From Streptomyces sp. 3214.6 (lineage in GTDB: Bacteria > Actinomycetota > Actinomycetes > Streptomycetales > Streptomycetaceae), in the NCBI RefSeq assembly GCF_900129855.1, contig NZ_LT670819.1:8556001-8620000 (forward strand): a DNA stretch of 64,000 nucleotides, written 5' to 3'. Both the position numbers and the translations under genes were made by a program. Position 1 is the stretch's first letter. Each line of letters begins with the position of its first letter. The notes beneath the pieces are model-generated. The model had not been told where the DNA came from. It ran no database searches and was given only the letters and a program-made list of their open reading frames with translations. Of this stretch, positions 25,061 through 33,044 are shown piece after piece.

Positions 25061-26293
25061 ATGACTGCACCTCGTCGGACCGCGGCTCGGCGCCGATCCG
25101 TGCGGCGGAGCCCGCTCAGGGCAGCGCGGCGGGCCGTGGCGACGGTGTTCGCCGCCCAGGGAGCCGCGGTGGCCGCGGTGTCCACCACGGTGCCCGCCGT
25201 CAAGGAGCGTCTCTCGCTCTCTCCGCTGACGATGACCGTGCTCGTCGTGGCCGTCGCGTTGAGCGCGGGCGTCGGCAGTTTCGCCGGACCGGCCGTGATC
25301 CGACGGCTGGGACCCGTGGGCGCCATGCGGGCCGCCGTCGTGACCGCCGCCACGGCCCTGCTGCTGATCGGCCGGGCTCCCGACGAGGCCGTGGCCGCGG
25401 TGTCCTACGGGTTGTTCGGCATGGCGCTGGGCTGCAACGACGTATCGGCGAACACCCGGGCCGCCGCCGTCGAACGCCACTACGGGCGGAGCATCTTCGC
25501 CTCCTTCTACGCCGCCTGGAGCGCAGCGGGCGTCGCCGCCGCGCTGGTGACCGCGGGCACCGCTCGCCTTGGTTGGCCCGCCGAGTACACCCTGACCGCC
25601 GAGGCCGGCCTCGTCCTGGCCCTGGCCCTGACCGTCCGAGCGCACGAGCTTCCCGTCGACGCACCACCCGTCGACTCGCCACCCGCCGAGTCCGTGGTGC
25701 ACGGACGCGGACTGTGGATCGAGCTCGCCCCGTTCGGCCTGGTCCTCCTGGTCGCCTACGTCATCGACTCCACCGTCTCGTCGTGGTCGACGCTCTACCT
25801 CCACCAGACCCTGGACACCGCTCTGTCCCTCGCACCTCTGGCGTATGCGGCCTACCAGGTCGGCACCGTCACCGGGCGGGCCTGCGCCGACCACCTCGTA
25901 CGGGCCGTCGGTCCGGCGGCCGTGATCCGTGCCGCCCCCCTGCTCACGGCCATGGCCCTGGCCGGACTGGCGGCCGCCCCCACCTGGCCGTACGCCGTCC
26001 TGGCCGCCGCGTGCACCGGGCTCGGGGTCTCCGCGCTCGTCCCCCTGTGCCTCGCCTCGGCCGGGCGTCTGCGACCGGCGGCGACCGAATCGGTCCTGGC
26101 CCGTATGAACGTCTTCAACTACCTGGGGGTGCTGGCCGGCGGGGCCGCCAGCGGAATCCTCGGGTCCACCGGCCACTTCCGGCTCGCCTACGGGATACCC
26201 GCCGCACTCGTCCTCGCCCTCCTGGCGACGGCACGGTCCTTCCGGCTGGCCGCCCAGGCCCCCTCTCTGACCGCGGGGACCATTTCCCGCTGA
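25061..26293 (+). CDS. MFS transporter (12 TM)
   Basis: A 410-residue membrane protein with a basic N-terminus (RRTAARRRSVRRSPLRAARR) and twelve predicted hydrophobic segments, starting VATVFAAQGAAVAAV and ending PAALVLALLATA, separated by a central loop at about 200-225. The YGRSIFASFYAAWSAAGVAAAL segment is typical of the YbjJ/FucP-like part of the major facilitator superfamily. Substrate cannot be assigned. It is the first gene downstream of the shared promoter region with the AraC regulator and lies 72 bp before the monooxygenase gene, so it may import the substrate or export the product of the oxidative enzymes. Confidence 0.85.
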   Translation: MTAPRRTAARRRSVRRSPLRAARRAVATVFAAQGAAVAAVSTTVPAVKERLSLSPLTMTVLVVAVALSAGVGSFAGPAVIRRLGPVGAMRAAVVTAATALLLIGRAPDEAVAAVSYGLFGMALGCNDVSANTRAAAVERHYGRSIFASFYAAWSAAGVAAALVTAGTARLGWPAEYTLTAEAGLVLALALTVRAHELPVDAPPVDSPPAESVVHGRGLWIELAPFGLVLLVAYVIDSTVSSWSTLYLHQTLDTALSLAPLAYAAYQVGTVTGRACADHLVRAVGPAAVIRAAPLLTAMALAGLAAAPTWPYAVLAAACTGLGVSALVPLCLASAGRLRPAATESVLARMNVFNYLGVLAGGAASGILGSTGHFRLAYGIPAALVLALLATARSFRLAAQAPSLTAGTISR

Positions 26294-26365
26294 ACTGCGG
26301 GTGAATAAGTTCCTTTCAGCCCTTCAGGAATGGGATCGCGAACGGCTGGAAAAGGAATCTGGTTC

Positions 26366-27712
26366 ATGGGAAATATCCAGTACGACACATGCGTGATCGG
26401 CGCGGGACCTGCCGGGCTGGCGGTCGCCAGAGCGCTGGCGGAGCGGAATCTGCCGTACACGCATCTGGAGCGGCACACTGGGCCCGGCGGGATCTGGGAC
26501 ATCGACAACCCCGGTAGCCCGATGTACGAGTCGGCCCATTTCATTTCCAGCAGAACCCTCTCGGGCTTCGGAGGTTTTCCCATGCCCGACGCATTCGCCG
26601 ACTATCCCCCACACCGGCAGATCCTCTCGTATCTGACGTCCTTCGCCGACGCCTATGAACTGACGGAGCGCATCCGGTTCGGCGTCGAGGTCGAAGGCGT
26701 CGAGAAGAACGCGGACGGCACCTGGACGGTCACCCGCGCCGACGGACAGCGGACCGTGCACGGCCAGGTCGTGGTGTGCACCGGCGCCCAGTGGCACCCC
26801 AACGTCCCGGAACTGCCCGGGAACTTCACCGGAGAGGTCCGCCACACGGTCGGCTACCGCAGCGCGGAGGAACTGCGCGGCAAGCGGGTCCTGGTCGTGG
26901 GAGCCGGAAACTCCGGCTGCGACATCGCCTGCGACGCGGCCCGCAGCGCCGACCACGCGGTGATCAGCATGCGCCGCGGCTACTGGTTCATCCCCAAGCA
27001 CCTCTTCGGCCGCCCGGTGGACACCATCGCGAGCGGCGGGCCGCACCTGCCGATGTGGCTCGCTCAGCGGGTCTTCGGCACCCTCCTGCGGATCGTCAAC
27101 GGCGACCCGACGCGCCTTGGCCTGCAGAAACCGGACCACAAGCTGTTCGAGACGCACCCCGCGATCAACTCGATGCTGATCCACCACCTTCAGCACGGCG
27201 ACATCACCGCCAAACCGGGGATCGCCCGCACCGAGGGCAGAACCGTCCACTTCACGGACGGCACCCGCGACGACTTCGACCTGATCCTGCTGGCCACCGG
27301 CTACGTTCACCGAGTGCCCGTCGCGCAGAAGTACTTCGGCGACGAGCAGCACCCCGACCTGTACCTGTCGTCGTTCTCCCGGGAACACCAGGGCCTGTGC
27401 GGAGTCGGCTTCGTCGAGACCAACTCCGGCGCGTACCGGCTCTTCGACACCCAGGCCCAGCTGATCGCCGGGCACATCCACGATGTCGCGCACCGGCTGC
27501 CGAACGCCGAGCGGTTCGCCGGCATGATCCGTACCGACCGTCCGGACCTGTCCGGCGGCATCAGGTTCGTCGACTCGCCCCGGCACACCGGCTATGTCGA
27601 CAGCACGGCCCTTGTGAAGCACCTCGCGAGGATCGCGGCCGACATGGGCTGGCGCACCGAAGGCCGGCCGCCGCGCGCTCGGTCCCCGCGGGGCGTGGAG
27701 GCCGTGTCATGA
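26366..27712 (+). CDS. FMO-type flavin monooxygenase
   Basis: A 448-residue flavoprotein with an FAD-binding motif near the N-terminus (CVIGAGPAGLAVARAL, then GGIWDIDNPG), the FMO/Baeyer-Villiger identifying motif F154-x-G156-x3-H160-x3-Y164 (FTGEVRHTVGY), and a second Rossmann motif for NADPH (VVGAGNSGCDIAC). Such enzymes insert oxygen into nucleophilic or carbonyl substrates; mycobacterial MymA is similarly placed in a VirS-controlled operon. ATG 26366 is chosen over 26330 because AAAGGAA lies 9 nt upstream. Its stop overlaps the SDR start (ATGA). There is no export signal. Substrate is unknown; fatty or terpenoid alcohols, ketones or acids are possible. Confidence 0.9.
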   Translation: MGNIQYDTCVIGAGPAGLAVARALAERNLPYTHLERHTGPGGIWDIDNPGSPMYESAHFISSRTLSGFGGFPMPDAFADYPPHRQILSYLTSFADAYELTERIRFGVEVEGVEKNADGTWTVTRADGQRTVHGQVVVCTGAQWHPNVPELPGNFTGEVRHTVGYRSAEELRGKRVLVVGAGNSGCDIACDAARSADHAVISMRRGYWFIPKHLFGRPVDTIASGGPHLPMWLAQRVFGTLLRIVNGDPTRLGLQKPDHKLFETHPAINSMLIHHLQHGDITAKPGIARTEGRTVHFTDGTRDDFDLILLATGYVHRVPVAQKYFGDEQHPDLYLSSFSREHQGLCGVGFVETNSGAYRLFDTQAQLIAGHIHDVAHRLPNAERFAGMIRTDRPDLSGGIRFVDSPRHTGYVDSTALVKHLARIAADMGWRTEGRPPRARSPRGVEAVS

Positions 27713-28587
27713 GCGGATTCGACTTTCATGACAAGGTCATGCTGGTGACCGGCGGCGCCGGCGGGATCGGCAGCGCGATGTGCCGTCGCTTCGCCGCCGG
27801 GGGCGCCCGCTGCGTCGTCGTCGACCTCGACGAGGCCCGCGCGAAGCAGGTCGCCGTCGGACTTCCCGGTCCCGGCCACACCGCCATCGGCTGCGACCTG
27901 GTGGACCGGGCCCAGGTGGAGCGCCTTTTCGACCAGGTCGCCGACGGGTACGGCCGCCTCGACGCGCTCGTCAACAACGTGGGAATGACCAGCGCCGAAC
28001 GCTTCGACGTGCGCAGCGTCGAGAGCATCGAGAAGGAGATCACCCTCAATCTGACCTCGCCGCTGGTCGCCACCAGGATCGCGATCCCGCTGCTGCGGGC
28101 CTCGCCGGACGCCCGTGTGGTCACCACCGTCTCCCTCGGCGGGATCTTCCCGCTGGGCGAGACCCCCATCTACACGGCCTCGAAGTTCGGACTGCGCGGG
28201 GCGATGCTCGCCCTCGGGCTCGACCTGAGGAGCAAGGGCATCCTCGCCGGGTCGGTGCTGCCGTCGGCGACCGACACCCGGATGCTGCGTCAGGAAGCCG
28301 TGGACGGCGGGAACTCCATGCAGTTCCAGGACCCGCCACAGCAGCCCGCCGACGTCGTGGCGGCCGTGGTGAGCCTGCTCGACAAGCCCCGCCTGGAGGC
28401 CTACCCGCGCACCGGTGAGTCCCGTCTGGTCAGGTTCGCGATGCTGGCGCCGAACCTGTTGCCGAAGGTGTTCCCGCTGTTCCGTAAACGTGGTGAGCGC
28501 GGCATGGCCCGCTATCTCGAGGAGCTGCGCCGCCGTGGACTGGCCCGGCAGGTCGACGGACGCTGGGAACTGGTGGAGGAGAAGTGA
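27709..28587 (+). CDS. Short-chain dehydrogenase/reductase
   Basis: A 292-residue SDR with cofactor motif TGGAGGIG near residue 14, D-L-D at the end of strand 2 (VVVDLDEARA, suggesting NAD preference), NNVG, and the catalytic Ser142, Tyr155 and Lys159 (YTASK). A C-terminal extension of about 50 residues (FAMLAPNLLPKVFPLFRKRG) has a hydrophobic patch and resembles membrane-associated SDRs of the SadH type. The ATG overlaps the monooxygenase stop, and the stop overlaps the aldehyde dehydrogenase start (TGATG), so all three enzymes are co-translated. It presumably oxidises or reduces an alcohol/carbonyl intermediate between the other two steps. Confidence 0.9.
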   Translation: MSGFDFHDKVMLVTGGAGGIGSAMCRRFAAGGARCVVVDLDEARAKQVAVGLPGPGHTAIGCDLVDRAQVERLFDQVADGYGRLDALVNNVGMTSAERFDVRSVESIEKEITLNLTSPLVATRIAIPLLRASPDARVVTTVSLGGIFPLGETPIYTASKFGLRGAMLALGLDLRSKGILAGSVLPSATDTRMLRQEAVDGGNSMQFQDPPQQPADVVAAVVSLLDKPRLEAYPRTGESRLVRFAMLAPNLLPKVFPLFRKRGERGMARYLEELRRRGLARQVDGRWELVEEK

Positions 28588-30008
28588 TGTTCACCGAGAG
28601 CCCCGCCACGCTGAACGTCGTCAACCCGGCCACCGGGGAGCTGATCACCACCGTGCCCGCCACGAGCGCCGAGGACGTCGCCAAGGCTGCCGAGCGGGCC
28701 GAGCAGGTCTTCGCGTCCGGCGTCTGGTCGCGGCTGCCGGTCCGGGAGCGCGGCGCGGTGCTGCTGCGACTGGCCGACCTGATGGAACGCGACGCCGGGA
28801 TCCTGGCCCGGCTGGACAGCGAGGACGCTGGAAAGCCGATCACGGAGTGCCTCACCGGCGACGTACCCGGTGCGGTCGAGTCGATCCGCTGGTTCGCCGA
28901 AGCGGCCGACAAGGTGTTCGGCAGAGTCGCCCCCGGAGGCGGACACGAGCGCCTCGGCCTGATGACCCGGGAGCCGGTCGGGGTGGTGGCGGCGATCCTG
29001 CCCTGGAACTACCCGCTGGCCATGTCCGCGTGGAAGGCCGGTCCCGCCCTCGCCGCGGGCAACAGTCTGCTGCTCAAGCCCGCCGAGGCGACCCCGCGCT
29101 CGGCCCTGCACCTGGCCGGGCTGGCCGCCGAGGCCGGCCTGCCCGACGGTGTCCTCACGGTCCTGACCGGCCACGGCTCCGTCACCGGCGCCGCCCTGGC
29201 CCGCAGTCCCCTCGTGGGCGCCCTGTCGTTCACCGGCTCCACCGAGACCGGGCGCCGCATCCTCAAGGACGCGGCCGACAGCAACTTCAAACGCGTCTCG
29301 CTGGAGATGGGCGGCAAGAGCCCCCAGGTGCTGATGGCCGACGCGCTCGCCTACGGGGACGAGCTCATCGACCACATGATCGAGGCCGCGTTCCTGACGA
29401 TGGGGCAGAACTGCACGGCCGGTTCCCGCGTCCTGGTCCACCACAGCATCGCCGACGAGGTACTGGAGCGGTTCACGACCGCCGCGAAGAGCCTGGTCAT
29501 CGGTGTTCCGGCGGACCCTCGCACCCAGGTGGGGCCACTGATCGACCGGGCGGCCTTCGACCGGGTCGCGGCGGCGGTGGAAGCGGCCCGGGCCGGTGGA
29601 GCCCGCGTCCACACCGGAGGGCTGCCGCACGGCCTGCCGCAGCGCGGGGCCTACTACCCGCCCACCGTGATCACCCACGCGCCCGACGGCAGCGACGTAC
29701 TCACCAGGGAACTGTTCGGCCCCGTCGTCACCGTCCAGACCTTCACCTCCGAAGAGGAGGCGACGCATCTGGCGAACGCCACCGAATACGGGCTCGCCGC
29801 CTCCGTATGGACCCGCGACCTCGACACCGCCCTCCGGTTGGCACGCGGCGTCCAGGCCGGCGTGGTCTCCGTCAACGCCTACAGCGAGGGCGACATCACC
29901 ACACCCTTCGGCGGCTGGAAACAGTCCGGGTTCGGCGGCGTGGAGAAATCGACCGACGCCTTCGACCAGTGGACCCGGCAGAAGACCGTCTGGATCCGCA
30001 CCCGCTGA
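28587..30008 (+). CDS. NAD(P)-dependent aldehyde dehydrogenase
   Basis: A 473-residue ALDH of normal length: Rossmann region with LPWNYPLAMSAWKAGPALAAGN, FTGSTETGRRI, catalytic Glu in LEMGGKSPQVL, catalytic Cys276 in GQNCTAGSRV, and a closing ELFGPVV and PFGGWKQSGFG. The family oxidises aldehydes to acids. ATG 28587 overlaps the SDR stop and has GGAGGA six bases upstream. As last gene of the MFS-FMO-SDR-ALDH cluster it likely removes the aldehyde made by the SDR, completing an oxidative degradation or detoxification route. Specific substrate is not evident. Confidence 0.93.
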   Translation: MFTESPATLNVVNPATGELITTVPATSAEDVAKAAERAEQVFASGVWSRLPVRERGAVLLRLADLMERDAGILARLDSEDAGKPITECLTGDVPGAVESIRWFAEAADKVFGRVAPGGGHERLGLMTREPVGVVAAILPWNYPLAMSAWKAGPALAAGNSLLLKPAEATPRSALHLAGLAAEAGLPDGVLTVLTGHGSVTGAALARSPLVGALSFTGSTETGRRILKDAADSNFKRVSLEMGGKSPQVLMADALAYGDELIDHMIEAAFLTMGQNCTAGSRVLVHHSIADEVLERFTTAAKSLVIGVPADPRTQVGPLIDRAAFDRVAAAVEAARAGGARVHTGGLPHGLPQRGAYYPPTVITHAPDGSDVLTRELFGPVVTVQTFTSEEEATHLANATEYGLAASVWTRDLDTALRLARGVQAGVVSVNAYSEGDITTPFGGWKQSGFGGVEKSTDAFDQWTRQKTVWIRTR

Positions 30009-30089
30009 GAGTCCGCGTTTCTGGGCGAGCCGATGCGCAGGTGGCCGGCATCGACGCCCTCGCCTGCGGTATGGGCTCCCTGCTGCCCG

Positions 30090-31367
30090 CTACTGCTCCT
30101 CTTCGTCAGTGAGGTCGTTGATCAGCGGGACCAGGAGGGGGTGGACGGCGAAGCCGGACGCGGGACCGGGGCCCGCCTCGTACTTCGCTTCGAGGACCGT
30201 GACCGCCGAGTCCGGGATCGTCCCGACATTCCTCATCAGGGTGGCGATCCGGGTGACGGGCTTGGTGAAGCCCCGGAGGGTGCGGTCCTCGGGGTATTCG
30301 CAGATGTCGTAGACACTCCTGGCGTCGGCGACACCGTTCATCTCGGCGGCGTACTTGATCACGGCCACCCGGTCTCCGCGGCCTTCGTAGGTCAGCCGGT
30401 CGAAGAGCTCCTGGAGCGTGCTCGCGGTCCAGCCTCCGTAGGTCTCCTCGGTGCCGATCCGCTCCACCCGTTCGATGTCCTCGACGGATCCTTCCTGTAG
30501 ACGGACCTCAAGGATCGGCGCGGCGACCTCCAGGAACCGTTTGGGGCTGAGCATGAAGAGCCGGCCGCCGCCGCGGGTCCTCAGTTCCTCGGTCAGTTCC
30601 GGCCGGGGACCGCGGTTGAAGCCCTGCTCCTTGCGCCACCAGTCCTCCTTGGCGTCCGCCGTCACGAACAGGACGTCACAGCGGCGGCGGGCCGACTCGC
30701 GCAGGATCTGCTCCCAGATGAGATAGTCGGCGGCGGCCCCCACGCCTTCCTTGGCGTTGTCCATGTAGCCCGGAGGCAGACGCTTGTCGACCCGGCGCAT
30801 CCCCTCCGCGATGGCCTTGTCGTAGTCGGCCTGACTCAGCGGGGCACCGACGTGACCGTCGAGACCGGGCTCCAGTCTGGCGATGACCGGGTCGGTGCTC
30901 GTGTCCTGGGTGATGTTCTGCCACTCGCCGTCGCCCACCTTGACGATCGTCTCCTGCACGTCGTCGAAGACCTCGTTCAGCTGACTGCGCAGCCGTTCGG
31001 TCTCCTCCTCGGGCAGGGCGACGCGATTGGCCCAGGTACGCAGGGTCCGCTCCGCCTGGGCCGCGTGACCGGCCATGTCCTCGGCGGCTTGCGCCCCGGA
31101 CGACCGCGCGTCACTGAGGGTGCTCTCGCGGTTCCGCCAGAATTCCACGAGGACCTGGTGAGGAACCCACAGCCGGTCCTCCAGCGCGAGGAGCGCGTCC
31201 AGCAGGTCGCCCCGGGCCTTTTCGGTGTACCGGTACAGGTTCAGCAGCACGTTGGCGTCGGGGGCGACCAGTCCGCGGGTCAGTACGGTGGTGAAGTCGT
31301 CGGTCGTGGGAGTCCGAAAGGCTCCGAAGTCGTCGAAAAGCCCTCGACCGTCCGCGCCCTCGGTCAT
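30090..31367 (-). CDS. PIN-like domain nuclease candidate (PIN_8 type)
   Basis: A 425-residue soluble protein. The N-terminal part shows PIN-fold acidic residues: D37 in APDANVLLNLYRY, E75 in QVLVEFWRN, D214 in AAADYLIW and D238/D242 in FVTADAKEDWW, with FLE at the end of the domain (RLFMLSPKRFLEVA). The C-terminal 140 residues are unassigned. PIN-like proteins of this size are predicted RNases found singly in conflict or stress loci, unlike small VapC toxins, and no antitoxin-like partner is adjacent. ATG 31367 is used; a GTG 9 bases earlier is possible. It follows the helical-repeat gene by 119 bp on the same strand and ends facing the aldehyde dehydrogenase gene. Confidence 0.72.
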   Translation of the reverse strand: MTEGADGRGLFDDFGAFRTPTTDDFTTVLTRGLVAPDANVLLNLYRYTEKARGDLLDALLALEDRLWVPHQVLVEFWRNRESTLSDARSSGAQAAEDMAGHAAQAERTLRTWANRVALPEEETERLRSQLNEVFDDVQETIVKVGDGEWQNITQDTSTDPVIARLEPGLDGHVGAPLSQADYDKAIAEGMRRVDKRLPPGYMDNAKEGVGAAADYLIWEQILRESARRRCDVLFVTADAKEDWWRKEQGFNRGPRPELTEELRTRGGGRLFMLSPKRFLEVAAPILEVRLQEGSVEDIERVERIGTEETYGGWTASTLQELFDRLTYEGRGDRVAVIKYAAEMNGVADARSVYDICEYPEDRTLRGFTKPVTRIATLMRNVGTIPDSAVTVLEAKYEAGPGPASGFAVHPLLVPLINDLTDEEEQ

Positions 31368-31486
31368 GCCACTCACTCTGAACCACCCCTGTCCGCAACC
31401 GACTTACCCCTGGCGATCCTAGGACTGCGGGCAGGGAGGGGAGCGGCGAACGGTCGGATGCACGATCAGCAGGTGACACGGTGCCG

Positions 31487-32188
31487 TCAAAGGGCGCGTA
31501 GCAGCCAGGTCAGTTGCAGTTCGCGGGCGGTCAGGCCGGATATCTCGCGGAGCTGGTCGGTTTCGGCTCCAGGGGGCAGTTCGCCGGCGAGAGTGAGGGC
31601 CGCTGCTGCCGTTTGTGGGCGGGCGCCGAGGGACGCTCGCAGGTGGTAGGACCGGCGCAGCTGGGCGATGCCTTGTTCCCGGTCCCGTTCCAGGAGGTGG
31701 GCGCCGATGTGGCGTACGGCGTAGGACTCCAGCAGTGCGTCGCCATGCTCCTGGGCGTGCCCCAGCGCCTGTCGATAGGCCGTTTTGGCAGCGTCGGGAT
31801 CCTTGTCGATGTTGTCGGCGAGCACTCCGAGCCAGAACGTGGCCCAGCCGGTCAGCCGTGGGTCGGCCGTGGCGGTGGTGAAGTCCTCGCGAGCCCGCTG
31901 GAAGTCTTCGGGGAGCGGGTCCAGGCTGAACAGCAGCCGGGTGTAGCGGATCTGCGCGGAAAGGAATCCGGCGAGTACGGGGTCGGACGGCTGGAGTGCG
32001 CTGACCGCCTCCTCGGCCGCCGCGGCCCCGTCCAGCCTCCACCAGTGGCGGTCCACCAGGATCTCGGCCCGCTCCGCCACCGCGTCCGTCGGCAGGAGGG
32101 CCAGCGCCTCGTCCCACCGGCCCATACGGTGCAGCATTCGCGCGACGGCGGTTGAGCCGTCCATCATGTAGGTGGCATCATTGGTCAT
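31487..32188 (-). CDS. TPR-like helical repeat protein, function unknown
   Basis: A 233-residue soluble protein of short amphipathic helices with TPR spacing (VARMLHRMGRWDEALALLP, DAAKTAYRQALGHAQEHGDALLESYAVRHIGAHLLERD). No enzyme motif is visible. It is divergent from a CGNR regulator whose possible starts overlap its own start codon at 32186-32188. Similar small TPR proteins often sit beside regulators in Streptomyces, but a specific partner cannot be named. Downstream on the same strand, 119 bp away, is the PIN-like gene. Confidence 0.75.
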   Translation of the reverse strand: MTNDATYMMDGSTAVARMLHRMGRWDEALALLPTDAVAERAEILVDRHWWRLDGAAAAEEAVSALQPSDPVLAGFLSAQIRYTRLLFSLDPLPEDFQRAREDFTTATADPRLTGWATFWLGVLADNIDKDPDAAKTAYRQALGHAQEHGDALLESYAVRHIGAHLLERDREQGIAQLRRSYHLRASLGARPQTAAAALTLAGELPPGAETDQLREISGLTARELQLTWLLRAL

Positions 32189-32225
32189 GATGCCTACTCT
32201 TCAGGCGTGGGAGGTAGGTGGTCAA

Positions 32226-32735
32226 GTGCGTTACGTCGACTACATCGGGAATCTGACCCGACTCGCGGTCGAGATCGTCAACGGCGACGACCCGAGCGAG
32301 TTGCGCCGGGAGATGTTTCTCCAGCACCGGATCGTCGAACCGGACCCCGAGCGGCTCGGCGAGTTCCTGCCCAGGCTGCTCGGCGCGGTGGAGGCCGCAT
32401 CCCAAGGCGGGCCGCTCGGCCCCGTCAATGCCCTGCTGGAACAGCACCCGCCGCTTGTCCGGGTCGACGACCACAACGGCGAAGGCGCGCCACATCTGCA
32501 CTTCGCTCCCAACGGCGAGGACGCCGTGAGCTGGCTCGGGCGCAGTTGCTCCGCGGCACTCGCGCACGTCGTCTGCGGCGACCCGGCCGTGACGATCGGC
32601 CGCTGCCACGCTGCCGACTGTGAGCGTTTCTATGTCGACGACTCCCGCAACCGCACCCGGCGGTTCTGCTCCAATGCCTGCGCCAGCCGGACCACCGTCG
32701 CCGCCTACCGTGCCCGCCGCAAGGCTGGACACTGA
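32226..32735 (+). CDS. CGNR zinc-finger transcriptional regulator (ABATE domain)
   Basis: A 169-residue protein when started at GTG 32226 (MRYVDYIGNLTRLAVEIVNG), which has a GGAGGTAGGTGG tract upstream; in-frame ATGs at 32187 and 32190 would add 12-13 residues and overlap the divergent gene. The N-terminal ABATE domain (about 10-115) precedes the zinc finger near 130-160: CHAADCERFYVDD then FCSNACASR, where CASR stands in place of the CGNR for which the family is named. The family is thought to be stress-linked DNA-binding regulators with a ligand-binding domain. It faces away from the helical-repeat gene and may control it and the PIN-like gene. Confidence 0.82.
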   Translation: MRYVDYIGNLTRLAVEIVNGDDPSELRREMFLQHRIVEPDPERLGEFLPRLLGAVEAASQGGPLGPVNALLEQHPPLVRVDDHNGEGAPHLHFAPNGEDAVSWLGRSCSAALAHVVCGDPAVTIGRCHAADCERFYVDDSRNRTRRFCSNACASRTTVAAYRARRKAGH

Positions 32736-32743
32736 CCCGTCGC

Positions 32744-32992
32744 GTGGCGGCCTGTGGGCCGACGCTGCCTCCCGCCCTGATCGTGACGGCGGAGGCGGAC
32801 GTCGTACGGGACGAAGGCGAACAGCACGCCCGCCTGCTGCGACAGGCCGGCGTCCCGGTGACCGCCGTCCGCTACCTGGGGACCGTGCATGACTTCGTGT
32901 CCCTGATTCCACTGCGGGACAGCCCGCCGACCGTGGCGGCGATCAGGCAGGGCGGCCCCTTCCTCAGGGATGCTCTCGCCGACCGGAGTTGA
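32744..32992 (+). pseudogene. C-terminal remnant of an alpha/beta hydrolase (HSL/lip-like)
   Basis: Only the last 82 codons are left: LPPALIVTAEADVVRDEGEQ, then VTAVRYLGTVHDFVSL with the catalytic Asp and His positions of hormone-sensitive-lipase-type hydrolases. The oxyanion HGGG and the nucleophile GDSAG portion are absent upstream, where the CGNR gene ends 8 bp away. It is therefore a truncated relic, not a functional enzyme. Confidence 0.75.
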
Positions 32993-33044
32993 ACGGCCGG
33001 CAGCAGCGGTTGCGCATGTCCTGAGAACGTTCGGCGGATCCAGG

